Assembly (NCBI GenBank): GCA_029260755.1
Contig: JAJDCQ010000073.1
Coordinates: 23,765 to 87,764 of the forward strand
Direction of reading: 5' to 3'
Length of the DNA stretch: 64,000 nt
Origin: Planctomycetota bacterium
GTDB taxonomy: Bacteria; Planctomycetota; J058; JAJDCQ01
Made by a program: the position numbers and the translations under genes. Shown piece after piece: positions 29,599-39,900 of this stretch; position 1 is the first letter of the stretch, and each line of letters begins with the position of its first letter. A model generated the notes under the pieces. That model was not told the DNA's origin. It saw only the letters and a list, made by a program, of their open reading frames with translations, and made no database searches.

Positions 29599-32500
29599 AT
29601 GCCCCAAACCCCGCTGCCAGCGGGCCCCGAGGAGCGACGCCTCGGCGAGGAGCTCGTCGCCACCGGGCGACTGAGCCAGGATCAGCTCGCGGCAGCTCTC
29701 GCGGCGCAGCGGCAGCGCGGCGGGACCCTGCGGCGGAGCCTGGTCGAGCTCGGCCTCGTCCCCGACGGGAGCGCTCTCCCTCCGAGCGTGTCGCGCGACG
29801 AGACGCTCGTCGTCGCGCCGCCGGCCGAGCCGGACGCGCGCTCGGGGTCCGCCTCGCCGCGGCCGGCGCTCACCCCCGCGCCCCAGGCGAGCCCCGCGCC
29901 CAGCCTCGGCCCGCGCCCGGGCGGCCTGCCCCAGCGGACGCCGGTCTCGGGCCGGCACGCGCCGACCGGCCCGAGCTCGGCGCGTCTGCGGACCCGCCTC
30001 GGGGGGAGCGCCCGCCTCACGGCGCCCGATCTGACGCCGCCGAGCGGCGCGGCCGACTCCTCCGCCGGTCGGGGTCCGCCCGCGGGGCACTCGTCGAGGA
30101 TCGCGGCGGCCGCCCGGGTGCCCGAGGACGTCGCGGCGGCGATGGCCGACCCGAGCAGGCGCCTCGGCCGCTACGCCCTCGTCGACGAGCTCGGCCGCGG
30201 CGGGATGGGCGTCGTCTACCGCGCGTGGGATGTCGAGCTGCGCCGGACGGTCGCGATCAAGGCGATCCACGACAGCCTCCTCGACAACCACAAGGAGCGG
30301 GAGCGCTTTCATCGCGAGGCCCAGGCGGCCGCCCGCCTCAGCCACCCCGTGATCGTGGCCGTCCACGAGGCGGGCCAGCACGAGGGGCGGCCGTTCCTCG
30401 TCATGGACTACATCCGCGGCGAGACGTTCGCGGAGCTGCAGAAGAGGGAGCCGCTCCCGGCGCGTCGCGTCGCCGAGATCGTTCGCGATCTGGCGCGCGG
30501 GCTCGACCACGCGCACGACCAGGGCGTGATCCACCGCGACGTGAAGCCGCAGAACGTGCTCCTCGACGCCGAGGGCCGACCCCGTCTGGTCGACTTCGGC
30601 CTCGCCCAGTCGATCGACGTCGACCGGCAGCTCACCCGGACCGGTCAGCTCATCGGGACGCCGCACTACGTCTCGCCCGAGCAGGCGCGCGGCGACCTCA
30701 CCTCGATCGGGCCGCACTCCGATGTCTACCAGCTCGGCGGCGTGCTCTACTGGGCGCTCACCGGGTCCCCGCCGTTCCACGGCGCGACCCTCCCCGAGAT
30801 CCTCGGGAAGGTGTTCACGACCGATCCCGAGCCGCTCCGCGCCCTCGCGCCCGAGGTGCATCCGGACCTCGAGACGATCGCGCTCCGCTGCCTCGAGAAG
30901 GAGCCGCGGCGTCGCTACCTCCGCGCGTCCGACCTGGCCGCCGAGCTCGACCGGTTCATCCGCGGCGACGCGATCCGGGCGCGTCCGATCGGTCGGCTCG
31001 CCCGCCTCGTCCGCTGGGCCGGTCGCAACCGCGCCCTCGCCGTGACGCTCGGGATCGGCGGCGTCCTCGTCGTCGCGCTCGCCGCGGGCGGCGTCGTCGC
31101 CGCCGCCTGGGCCGCGGCCGGCGAGCGCCGCGCCGCCGAGGCGCGGGCTCGCGACCAGGCGCGGGCTGCCTGGGAGGCGTTCGAGACCGCGCGCGCCGCG
31201 GTCCCCGTCGTCGACGATGCCGACGCGGCCGTCGATCCGGGCGCCCGCGACCGGCGCCGCCGCGCCCTCGACGGCGTCCTCGCCGCGGGGCTCGAGGCGG
31301 TCGCCGCGACCGGACGGGCGCTCGCGGTCCACCCCGAGGACGACGCGGTCCGCCGGCTCGCGTTCGACGCGGCCCTCGCGTTCGGCGAGGTCGCCCTCGA
31401 GACCGAGCAGTGGGGTCTCGCCGCGACGGCGTTCCAGCGGGCGGCCGCGACCGGGGTCGACGCCGACCGCGCGGCGGCGGCCCTCGAGGCGGTCGCCGTC
31501 GAGCGGGCTCGGGTCGAGACCCTCGCTCGCGAGGCGGTCCTCGGCGTGCTGGCCGACCTGCGCGAGGGCGCCTACGGCGTCGGCGTCGCCGACGTGGAGG
31601 ACGCGGTCTTCGCCCTCGTCCGACATCCGACGCCGACGACGGTCGGGCTGCTCGCCGACGAGCTCGACGCGACGAGCGCGGCGATCCGCGAGAGCGCCCG
31701 CGCGATCTACCTCGAGGCGCGAGAGCCGGACGCGGCCGAGCGCGCCCGCGGGGAGGGCTCGATCGACGGGCTCGCCGAGGCGGTCGACTGGGCGCTCGAT
31801 CCCGCCTCGCGCGGGCAGGCGCGACCGGAGCTCGCCGCTCGGCTCGAGCGGGCGCTCGTCCGGATCGTGACGCGGCATCGAGACGCCGGCGGCGCGGTCG
31901 AAGGGGCCGACCCGCTCTTCTCGGCGCGCATTGTCGAGCGCCTCGGCGCGCCGCGGCTCCTGACGGCGCGGGCCTGCTGCGAAGCGCTCGGGCGGATCGG
32001 GCTCCCGGCGCCACGGGCGCTCGCGAGCCTCGCCGACTACATCGACGCCGAGCTCGACCAGCGCCGAGCGGCCGTCGCCGGGGAGGCGCTCTGCCGGATC
32101 GCGACGCCGGAGGCGGTCGGCCTGGCCGTCGCCGCGCGGAGGCGGCTCGGCCTCCGCGGCCCGTACTGGGAGATCGTCTCGCGCCGGCTCGAGCGGAGCG
32201 AGACCGAGGTCGAGCTCGCCGCCGAGACGTGGGCGGACTACATGGACCACGGCGTCGCCCTGATGGCGAAGCGCGACCTCGCCGGCGCGATCGAGGCGTT
32301 CACCGCGGCGATCACCCTCGACCCGACCCGGCCGCTCGCCTGGAACGAGCGCGCCCGGGCGAAGTACGGCGGGGGCGACCCGGGCGGCGCCATCGCCGAC
32401 TTCGACCGCGCGATCGAGCTCGCGCCGCGGAACGCGCTGTTCCACTCGAGCCGCGGCGGGGCGAAGTTCCAGGTCGGCGATCACCGGGGCGCCCTCGCCG

Positions 32501-33282
32501 ACCTCGCCCTCGCCCTGGAGCTCGACCGGAACCACGCCCCGGCCTGGGCGAACCGCGGCGTGATTCGCTACTCCCTCGGCGACCATCCCGGCGCGATCGA
32601 GGATCTGAGCCGGGCGCTCGAGCTCGCTCCGGGCGATGCGAACGCCTGGCATCACCGCGGCCGCGCCCATTACGCCCTCGGCCGGTTCGAGGCGGCGGCC
32701 TCCGACCTCGGCCGCGCCCTCGAGCTCGACGACGGCCTGGTCGAGTGCTGGAACGACCGCGGCGCGTCGCGCCTGGCCACCGGCGATCTCGACGGCGCCA
32801 CCGCCGACCTGACCCGGGCGCTCCAGCTCGACCCCCATCGGAAGGGCACCTGGGCCAACCGCGGCTTCGCCCGGGCGCGGCGCGGCGACTGGCGCGGGGC
32901 GCTCGCCGACCTCGACGAGGCGCTCGCCCTCGACGCCGCCTACGCCCACGCCCTGTGCACCCGGGCGGGCGTGAAGCTCGAGCTCGGCGACGTGGCCGGC
33001 GGCCACGCCGACGCGGCCCGGGCGCTCGAGCTCGACGCGTCGCTCGTCTACGCCTGGGGCTACCTCGCCCGCGCCAGGCGTCTCGGCGGCGACCCGGGCG
33101 GGGCGAGCGAGGTGGCGACCCGGGCGCTCGCGACCGATCGCACCGCGGCGTTCCTCTGGGGGGAGCGGGGTCTCGCCCGGCGCGCTCTCGGGGACGCGGG
33201 CTTCCGCGAGGACCTGGAGCGCGCCCTGCAGCTCGGCGGCGACCTGGCCCAGGCCCCGGCCTGGCGGGCCGCCCTCCGCTGA
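29599..33282 (+). CDS. Transmembrane Ser/Thr kinase with C-terminal TPR array
   Basis: ATG 29599 was chosen because GGAG lies eight bases upstream; an earlier in-frame start would run back over the divergent gene. The N-terminus (about 10-50) is the helical module LGEELVATGRLSQDQLAAA shared with two other proteins in this window. The kinase domain spans about 190-460, with G199-RGGMG, Lys221, HRDVKPQN (H312, D314) and DFG at 332-334. A membrane helix lies near 481-506. A helical extracytoplasmic region follows, then about ten TPR units (roughly 880-1220; repeated AxxNRG and Ala-Leu-Glu-Leu motifs). The 1227-residue protein is probably a membrane receptor kinase with outside TPR sensors. Confidence 0.92.
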   Translation: MPQTPLPAGPEERRLGEELVATGRLSQDQLAAALAAQRQRGGTLRRSLVELGLVPDGSALPPSVSRDETLVVAPPAEPDARSGSASPRPALTPAPQASPAPSLGPRPGGLPQRTPVSGRHAPTGPSSARLRTRLGGSARLTAPDLTPPSGAADSSAGRGPPAGHSSRIAAAARVPEDVAAAMADPSRRLGRYALVDELGRGGMGVVYRAWDVELRRTVAIKAIHDSLLDNHKERERFHREAQAAARLSHPVIVAVHEAGQHEGRPFLVMDYIRGETFAELQKREPLPARRVAEIVRDLARGLDHAHDQGVIHRDVKPQNVLLDAEGRPRLVDFGLAQSIDVDRQLTRTGQLIGTPHYVSPEQARGDLTSIGPHSDVYQLGGVLYWALTGSPPFHGATLPEILGKVFTTDPEPLRALAPEVHPDLETIALRCLEKEPRRRYLRASDLAAELDRFIRGDAIRARPIGRLARLVRWAGRNRALAVTLGIGGVLVVALAAGGVVAAAWAAAGERRAAEARARDQARAAWEAFETARAAVPVVDDADAAVDPGARDRRRRALDGVLAAGLEAVAATGRALAVHPEDDAVRRLAFDAALAFGEVALETEQWGLAATAFQRAAATGVDADRAAAALEAVAVERARVETLAREAVLGVLADLREGAYGVGVADVEDAVFALVRHPTPTTVGLLADELDATSAAIRESARAIYLEAREPDAAERARGEGSIDGLAEAVDWALDPASRGQARPELAARLERALVRIVTRHRDAGGAVEGADPLFSARIVERLGAPRLLTARACCEALGRIGLPAPRALASLADYIDAELDQRRAAVAGEALCRIATPEAVGLAVAARRRLGLRGPYWEIVSRRLERSETEVELAAETWADYMDHGVALMAKRDLAGAIEAFTAAITLDPTRPLAWNERARAKYGGGDPGGAIADFDRAIELAPRNALFHSSRGGAKFQVGDHRGALADLALALELDRNHAPAWANRGVIRYSLGDHPGAIEDLSRALELAPGDANAWHHRGRAHYALGRFEAAASDLGRALELDDGLVECWNDRGASRLATGDLDGATADLTRALQLDPHRKGTWANRGFARARRGDWRGALADLDEALALDAAYAHALCTRAGVKLELGDVAGGHADAARALELDASLVYAWGYLARARRLGGDPGGASEVATRALATDRTAAFLWGERGLARRALGDAGFREDLERALQLGGDLAQAPAWRAALR

Positions 33283-33326
33283 TTCGCTGGCGCAATCGTC
33301 GTGGTGCTCTAGAATGCGCGCCTCCG

Positions 33327-34373
33327 ATGAGCGATCACCGCGACTCACCCCTCCGCTGGCTTCCGGGCCGCCCCCGCGCCGAAGAGATCGGGGAGACGCC
33401 CGAGGCGTTTCTCCGCTGGCTCGGCGGTCCGACCGCCGTCGTGATTCCGGGCCGCGACCGGAGCCGCTGCCGCGGCCTCGTCACCCTGCTCCACGGCAAC
33501 GAGCCCTCCAGCCTGATCGGGCTCCACGCGTGGCTGCGCCAGGAGCCGACCCCGGCGACCGACGTCCTGGTGGTCATCGCATCGGTGGAGGCGGCGCTCC
33601 ATCCCCCCGGCTTCGCCCATCGGATGCTCCCGGGGCGGCGCGACCTGAACCGGTGCTTCGTGGCGTCCTCGGACGACATCGACGGCCGGGTCGCCGCCGC
33701 GATCGTCGCGGCCATCCGCGAGCACCGATGCGAGTCGGTCGTCGACGTCCACAACAACAGCGGCCACAACCCGCCCTACGGCGTCATCACGGTGATCGAC
33801 GCCGATCGCGCCGGCCTCGTCGCCCTCTTCGCCGATCGGTGCGTCCACACCGAGATCGCGCTCGGGACGCTCCTCGAGGCGACGGTCGACCTCCCCACCG
33901 TCTCGATCGAGTGCGGCCGCTCGGGCGACCCGGCCGCCGATGCGGTCGCCCTCGCGGGGATCGTGCGCTACACCGGGCGGGAGCGACTCGACGACCCGAA
34001 GCCGACCGGCACGATGATGATCTACGACCGGCCGATTCGCGTCTGCGTCGCCGACGGCGTCGAGCTCGCCTTCGCCGAGGAGCGGGTCGAGGGCGTCGAT
34101 GTGACGTTCACGCCGGACGTCGACGCGCATAACTTCGGGCTCGTTCCGAAGGGGACGCTCCTCGGCTGGGTCCGCGACGGCGCGCCCTACCCGTTCGTCG
34201 CGACCGACTCCGACGGGAACGACCAGACCGGCACGACCTTCGTCATCGAGGGCGGCGAGCTGCGCGCTGCGCGCGAGTTCGTCCCGATCATGATGACGAC
34301 GACCCCGCGGATCGCGAAGGTCGACTGCCTCTGCTACCTCGTCAGTCGGCGCCGCGGCGTCCTGCCCTCGTGA
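33327..34373 (+). CDS. AstE/AspA-like zinc hydrolase (succinylglutamate desuccinylase/aspartoacylase family)
   Basis: The 348-residue M14-like amidohydrolase has zinc ligands H56 and E59 in LLHGNEP, followed by GRRDLNRCF and a third histidine in VDVHNNSGHNP. The catalytic glutamate lies in TVSIECG. Family members remove an acyl group from an N-acyl amino acid. The middle of the protein keeps the fold; the C-terminus adds a beta-rich domain (GLVPKGTLLGWVRDGAPYPF). Its stop overlaps the halogenase-like gene (GTGA), so the two are translationally coupled. It starts 44 nt after the kinase gene and may share its transcript. The substrate is unknown. Confidence 0.82.
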   Translation: MSDHRDSPLRWLPGRPRAEEIGETPEAFLRWLGGPTAVVIPGRDRSRCRGLVTLLHGNEPSSLIGLHAWLRQEPTPATDVLVVIASVEAALHPPGFAHRMLPGRRDLNRCFVASSDDIDGRVAAAIVAAIREHRCESVVDVHNNSGHNPPYGVITVIDADRAGLVALFADRCVHTEIALGTLLEATVDLPTVSIECGRSGDPAADAVALAGIVRYTGRERLDDPKPTGTMMIYDRPIRVCVADGVELAFAEERVEGVDVTFTPDVDAHNFGLVPKGTLLGWVRDGAPYPFVATDSDGNDQTGTTFVIEGGELRAAREFVPIMMTTTPRIAKVDCLCYLVSRRRGVLPS

Positions 34374-36391
34374 CCGCCCCCGAGGCGTTCGACGTGGTGA
34401 TCGCCGGCGGCGGGCTGGCCGGGCTCTGCCTGACCCGACTGCTCGCCCTCGAGCACCCCGAGCTCGGCGTGATCACGATCGACCGGGGCGCCGGCCCGGC
34501 CCGCAAGGTCGGCGAGTCGACCGTCGAGATCGGCGCCCACTTCCTCTCGACCCGCCTCCAGCTCGCCGATCTGCTCCGCCGGACCCAGCTCCCGAAGAAC
34601 GGGCTGCGGTTCTGGTTCGACGACGAGGCGCGGGCGACCCCGTTCGCCGAGGCGAGCGAGGACGGACCGGTCACGTTTTCCTGGTGGCAGAGCTTTCAGC
34701 TCGACCGGGAGCGCCTCGAGACCGACCTGATCGAGCTCGGTCGGTCGGCCGGTGCACGCCATCTCTACGGCGCGTCGGACCTGACCCTCGAGAGCGGTCC
34801 GTCGAGCTCGACGCCGGACGCGCCGCACGTCGTCACGTTCGATCACGACGGAGCGCGCCGCCGGGTCGCCGGCCGCTGGCTCGTCGACGCGACCGGCGTC
34901 GCGGCCGCCCTCGGGCGTCGCCGCGGGTTGCTCGAGGCCGAGGCGCGCGTCCCCCACGGCGGCTGCTGGGCGCGGTTCCGGGGCGCGCGGTGCCTCCACC
35001 GCCTCCTCCGCGACGGCGGCGACCGCCGGATGCTCCGCGCCCACCGCCTCCTCTCGACGAACCACCTGATGCACGAGGGCTACTGGATCTGGTTGATCCC
35101 GCTCCCGTCGGGCCTGCTGAGCGTCGGGCTCGTCTACGACGAGACGGTCCTGCGCGATCCGCCGGCCACCCTTGAGGCGTTCCGCGCGTTCCTCGCCGAG
35201 CACGCGATGGCGGCCGAGGTGCTCGACGGCGCCGAACCGATCGACTTCGGGCGGCTGCGCGGCTTCGCCTGGAAGCCGGAGCGCTGGATCGACGCCGACG
35301 AACGAACCGCGTCGATCGGGCTGGCGGCCGGCTTCGTCGACCCGTTCTACAGCAGCGGGAGCGACCTGATCGCGATCGAGTGCGAGGCGATCTCCGACCT
35401 CGTCGCCGCCGACCGCTGCGGCGCCGGGCCTGCCGATCTGGCCCCCCGCGCCATCGCGGCGAACGCGGTCCTCGAGGCGTTCTACGAGCAGGCGGTCCGG
35501 TGGGTCGGCGGCGTCTACCGGAGCTTCGCGAGCTTCGAGCTGTCCGTGCCGCGTTACCGGCGTGATCTCCACGTCTACTGGGGCATCTTCGTCTGGCCGT
35601 ACCTCTCGGGGCAGCTCCGCGACCCGGCGTTCGTCGAGCGGTGGATCCCGCTCGCGCATCGCACCCGCGCGCGGAGCGAGTTCTTCGGTCGGCTCTTCGC
35701 GTGGGCCTACGACCGCCTGAAGGCGCAGGGTCGGCACCGCCGCGGGAACCGGGGCGAGTACGCGTTCAACCAGCTCGGCTACCGGACCTTCCCGGCGCTG
35801 CGGTTCGAGCGGTCGATGGGACGGCCGCTCGAGCTCGACCTGATGGCCGAGCTCCAGGACGAGAGCGACGCCCTCGGCTTCCTCGCCGTCCTCGACGTCC
35901 TCTGGGACGGCGACCGGGCGCCGCTGCGTCGGCCGCTCTACGAGGCGGTCCACGGCGAGACCCTCGAGGCGCTGATCGCGCTCGCCGCAAGCGACGGCTT
36001 CGATGAGTCGTTCTGGCGCGAGGTCGGCGCGCGGATCGGCCGCGGCGTCGCCGAGAGCTACGCGCGCGCCGGGGCTCCGCTCGACGCCGATCCGACCGTC
36101 GACGCGACGAGCTTCGGCGCGCTCCGGCGGACCGTGCTCGGCCTCGCCGGCGACGACGCCGATCGACGGACCGCCGCCACCCGCCACTGGAACGCCCTCC
36201 CCGCGCTCCGAGCGATGGACGACTTCGACCCGGTCGCGCTTCGCGACGCCGTCCAGCCCGCCGTGACCTGGTCGCTCGACGCGTCGCCGTGGGGGATCGG
36301 GGAGCTCGACTGGACGACGGTCTACGACGTCCTCGCCGACCGCTGGGCGGCGCTGCCGGTCCGGGCGGAGGCGGGGCCCCCCGGTCCCTGA
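34370..36391 (+). CDS. Flavin-dependent halogenase-like FAD oxidoreductase
   Basis: The 673-residue protein begins with the FAD-binding motif GGGLAG (13-18) and has RKVGESTVEIGAHFL, the GES segment common to tryptophan-halogenase-like enzymes. W239-x-W241-x-I243-P244 fits the W-x-W-x-I-P halogenase signature, which keeps flavin monooxygenation from competing. GFVDPFYSSGSDL is the second FAD contact region. A lysine in LPKNGLRFWF may match the halogenase lysine, but I cannot verify the alignment. The C-terminal 250 residues are longer than in typical halogenases. Geranylgeranyl-reductase-like enzymes are the alternative. The GTG start overlaps the AstE-like gene by 4 nt. Confidence 0.75.
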   Translation: MTAPEAFDVVIAGGGLAGLCLTRLLALEHPELGVITIDRGAGPARKVGESTVEIGAHFLSTRLQLADLLRRTQLPKNGLRFWFDDEARATPFAEASEDGPVTFSWWQSFQLDRERLETDLIELGRSAGARHLYGASDLTLESGPSSSTPDAPHVVTFDHDGARRRVAGRWLVDATGVAAALGRRRGLLEAEARVPHGGCWARFRGARCLHRLLRDGGDRRMLRAHRLLSTNHLMHEGYWIWLIPLPSGLLSVGLVYDETVLRDPPATLEAFRAFLAEHAMAAEVLDGAEPIDFGRLRGFAWKPERWIDADERTASIGLAAGFVDPFYSSGSDLIAIECEAISDLVAADRCGAGPADLAPRAIAANAVLEAFYEQAVRWVGGVYRSFASFELSVPRYRRDLHVYWGIFVWPYLSGQLRDPAFVERWIPLAHRTRARSEFFGRLFAWAYDRLKAQGRHRRGNRGEYAFNQLGYRTFPALRFERSMGRPLELDLMAELQDESDALGFLAVLDVLWDGDRAPLRRPLYEAVHGETLEALIALAASDGFDESFWREVGARIGRGVAESYARAGAPLDADPTVDATSFGALRRTVLGLAGDDADRRTAATRHWNALPALRAMDDFDPVALRDAVQPAVTWSLDASPWGIGELDWTTVYDVLADRWAALPVRAEAGPPGP

Positions 36392-36609
36392 CTCCCCGCG
36401 CCGGCCGTCCGATGCGGCGCGCCGCACCCGGATGTGGCGCGGCGCGCCGTGCCCGGGGTGCGTCGGCGCCCCGCGCCCGCCGCCGCGCCGGCCGCCGGAG
36501 CCTTGGGGGAGGCGCCGGGGGCGCGGTCCGCCGCTTGCTCCTCTCGACCCGCGTCGTCGGCGACGGACGCCGGACGCGATCGAAACGAGAGAGAGAGAGA
36601 GAGGCGAGG

Positions 36610-36831
36610 ATGAAGAAGCTCGGCGCGAACGTGGCGAAGGCAGGTCTGGCGGCGTTCTGCCTGGGGTGGCTGCCGATCACGGCGTCGTTGATCATCGGGG
36701 AGGCGGCCTTGGTCGTCCCCGGAAGCGTGATCGACGTCCTCCACCTCGGCGGCCTCGGCCTCGCCATCGTCGGCGGCATCGTCTACGCCGTCAGCCCCGA
36801 GGCGAAGCCCGAGCCCGAGGCGGCGGCGTAA
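36610..36831 (+). CDS. Small membrane protein with two transmembrane helices
   Basis: This 73-residue protein has one predicted helix at about 10-30 (AKAGLAAFCLGWLPITASLI) and another at about 45-62 (LHLGGLGLAIVGGIVYAV), ending in an acidic Pro/Glu tail. The ATG at 36610 follows GGCGAGG. It is separated from the halogenase-like gene by 218 nt, which contains a GA-repeat leader, so it probably has its own promoter. I do not recognise the family. Confidence 0.65.
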   Translation: MKKLGANVAKAGLAAFCLGWLPITASLIIGEAALVVPGSVIDVLHLGGLGLAIVGGIVYAVSPEAKPEPEAAA

Positions 36832-36862
36832 CACCGCGAGACATTCAGACAATCGCACGGAC

Positions 36863-36890
36863 GCGGGCGAGCTCTCCGGAGCTCGCCCGC
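36863..36890. terminator. Bidirectional hairpin between convergent genes
   Basis: A 12-bp perfect stem (GCGGGCGAGCTC/GAGCTCGCCCGC) with a TCCG tetraloop lies 32 nt after the small membrane-protein gene and 34 nt before the stop of the convergent kinase gene. The T-tract is weak, but its position fits termination of both units. Confidence 0.7.
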
Positions 36891-36923
36891 TCCTCATCGT
36901 TCCGTCCCGTCGGTCGGCGATCA

Positions 36924-39900
36924 TCAGTCGCCGCGCCGGGCCTCGATGAACCTCGCCGGGGCCGGCTCGCGGATGACGTCGGCGCCGTCGATCATGAGCC
37001 GCGTCGCCGCCCGGGCCTCCTCGACGAGCTCGTCCGGAGTCCGGGCCAGCGGCTCGGTCTCGAGCAGCATGACGACGCCGTCGGACCAGCCGATCGCGAG
37101 CCGATCCGCGTCACGCGGGTGGAAGGCGACGCTCCGCGGGCTCGCCGTCGTGCCTCGCCGGGTGATCCGCAGCCACTCCTCGTGGCTCGCGGCATCCCAG
37201 ACGCGCGCGATGCGGTTGCCGGCGGCCGAGGCGATCCGGTTCCCGCGCCACGCGAGGCTCGAGATGCCGCCGGCGGCATCGTGCACTTCGTCGGGCTCGA
37301 GGCGACCGAGCTCGCGCGAGGCGGCGACGTCCCAGATCCGGATCCTCGGCTTGCCGCCCGACGCGAGGCGCGTTCCGTCGGGGCTCCAGGCGAGGGCGGC
37401 GTTGCGGGACTGGCGGGCGACGAGGCGCTCGAGGATGACGCCTCCGCGCGGATCGATGATCGAGATGCCGCCGATGCCGCCGACGGCGAGGCGGTCGCCG
37501 TCGGGGTCGAAGGTGAGGGAGGTGGTGAGACGGTGGGGGGCTCCGGGGAAGTCGACGTCGCCGACGCGGAGGAGCTCGTCGCCGGACTCGACGTCGTGGA
37601 CGATGATCTGCCCCTTGCGCGTGTGGGAGACGGCGAGCTCGCCCGACGGCGTGATCGCCAGCGAGTACGACCTGAGCGTCTCGGAGCTCGAGAGCACCTC
37701 CACCGACTCGTTCGGCCCATCGACGATCCACGACCGGATCACCCCCTCGGGGTCGCCGAGCACGATCGCCCCTCGCTCCGGCACGAAGAGAAGGGAGCGG
37801 ACCTGGTCCCGTCCGGTGTCGAGCGTTCGCGTCACCCGTCGGGCCTCGAGGTCGTAGAGGTGGATCTTTCCGTCGCTGCTGCCGATGGCCAGACGCGCTC
37901 CGATCGCGTCGAACGCCAGGATCCCCACGCTCTTTCGGAGCGCCGCGATCGGCCCCGTCCGCGGCCGATCGGGGAGATCCCAGATCCGGATCTCGTTGAC
38001 GCTCGTGGCGACGAGCTCGCCGTCGGGGCCGAAGCTGAGGTGCCCGATCGCGCTCGCGTGTCCCGGGATCGCGTGGATCACCTCGCCCGACTCCGCGTCC
38101 CAGACGTAGATCCGGCCGCGGGCGTGGCCGGCCAGGCTCCCGGTCGCGAGCCACCGGCCGTCGGGGCTCCACGCGAGCTCTCCCGCCGGGTCGCCGGTGG
38201 CCGGCGGGTCGAGCACGGCGGCGGCGCGTCGAGTCGCGAGGTCCCAGATGTGGACGAAGCCGCCCTGGCTGAACGCGAGGCGCTCGCCGTCGGGGGAGAA
38301 CGCCGCGCCCATCGCCTTCTTGACGATCCCCTGCGGGATCAGCGACGGGCCGATCTCCTCGCCCGTCGACGCCTCCCAGAGCTTGAGCCGGTCGGCCCCG
38401 CTCCGGGTCATGATCCACCGGCCGTCGGGGCTCCACGCGACCTGACCGGGAGCGACGTGATGGTAGCCGAGGGTCGCGAGCGCCTCGCCGGACGCGACGT
38501 CGTGGACGGTCACCATGCCTCGGGTCTCCTTCTCCTCGTCCCGATAGGAGTGCGCGATGGCGATCCGCGCGCCGTCGGGCGAGAAGGCGACGCCGGCGTG
38601 GCCGACCGGCGTCCACGGCAACCGCACCGACGACCAGCCTCCCGATTCGTCTCGTCGGAAGAGCTTCATCCCGTTTCGATCCGGGACGGCGAGGGTGCCG
38701 TCTCCGCTCCAGGCGACGTCGCCGTGGAAGGTGCTCGGGTCCTCGGAGAGGGCGGTGATGAGCGCACCGGTCCGGGCGTCCCAGAGGAGCACCCGGTCTC
38801 CCGTGCTTGCCAGGACGCGGCCCGACGGATCGAGGCGGGCGGTGTCGATCGAGTTGTGCCCCTCGAGCGCGCGGACGGTCAGCCCCGCGGCGTCGCGAAC
38901 GACGAGGCGACGGCCGGTCGAGTGGGTGGCGTGCGCGAACGTCCTTCCGTCGTGGGCGACGGCCACCCCCGTGCGGGTGTTGCTCCCGATCCAGCGGCCG
39001 ACCGTCCGTCCGGTCGTCAGGTCGACGAGGGCGATCGCCGCGCCGTTCGACGTGACGAGGCCGCCCTCGACGAACGCGACGAGCTCGATCGAGGCGGCCC
39101 GGCCGAGACCGGCGAAGGGCGTGCCGTCGACGGGCTCTGCGTCGTCCGACCCGGCCGTCGCGACGATCCGGACGCGGCCGTCGCCGGTGCCGATCGCGAG
39201 GACGGCGCCGTCGGATGAGAGCGCGAGCGCGGTCGCCGGCGCCCCCGCGTCGAGGACGCTCGCCCGCGACCGGTCCGGCGCGCCGGACGCGCCGATCGGG
39301 ATGACCGAGACCGACGCGCCCCGGGCGAGCGCGATGGCGCGACCGTCGGCGCGCCAGGCGACCGCGGTGGCCGGGCCGGCGTCGTCGGGCTCCTCGATGC
39401 GCTCGCCCGTCTCGATCCTCCAGAGGTCGAGGCCGGCCTTCGACGCGACGGCGAGGAGCGCGTCGTCGGGCGAGATCGCGACCTCGGTGAGCGACGCGAC
39501 GAGACCGGGGACGGCGACGTCGCGGACCAGCGCGCCCGTCGTCGCGTCGATCACGGAGATCGACGCCTTCGAGCTCGGCGTCGCGAGGAGGCGCCCCGAG
39601 GGCGAGAACCGCGGCCGGCCGGCGAGGGACGGCGAGACGCCCCGGGTCGCGATGAACGGCGCCGCCTCGCCGGTCGTCGCCCGCCAGCGGGTGAACGAGC
39701 CGCCGCTGAAGCCGACGAGGCCGCCGTCTCCGGTGAACGCGAGGGCGATCGCGTTCGCGGTGTGGAGCGACGGCGACTGGAACCGCAGGCGCGGCGACTC
39801 GGCGCGCGCCTCGAGCAGGCGCCAGCGCGCCGCCGGGCTCGGGGCGAGCGCGTTGGCCCGGGCGAGGAGCGTCCACGCGGCCGCCGCCTCGCGGGCGTCC

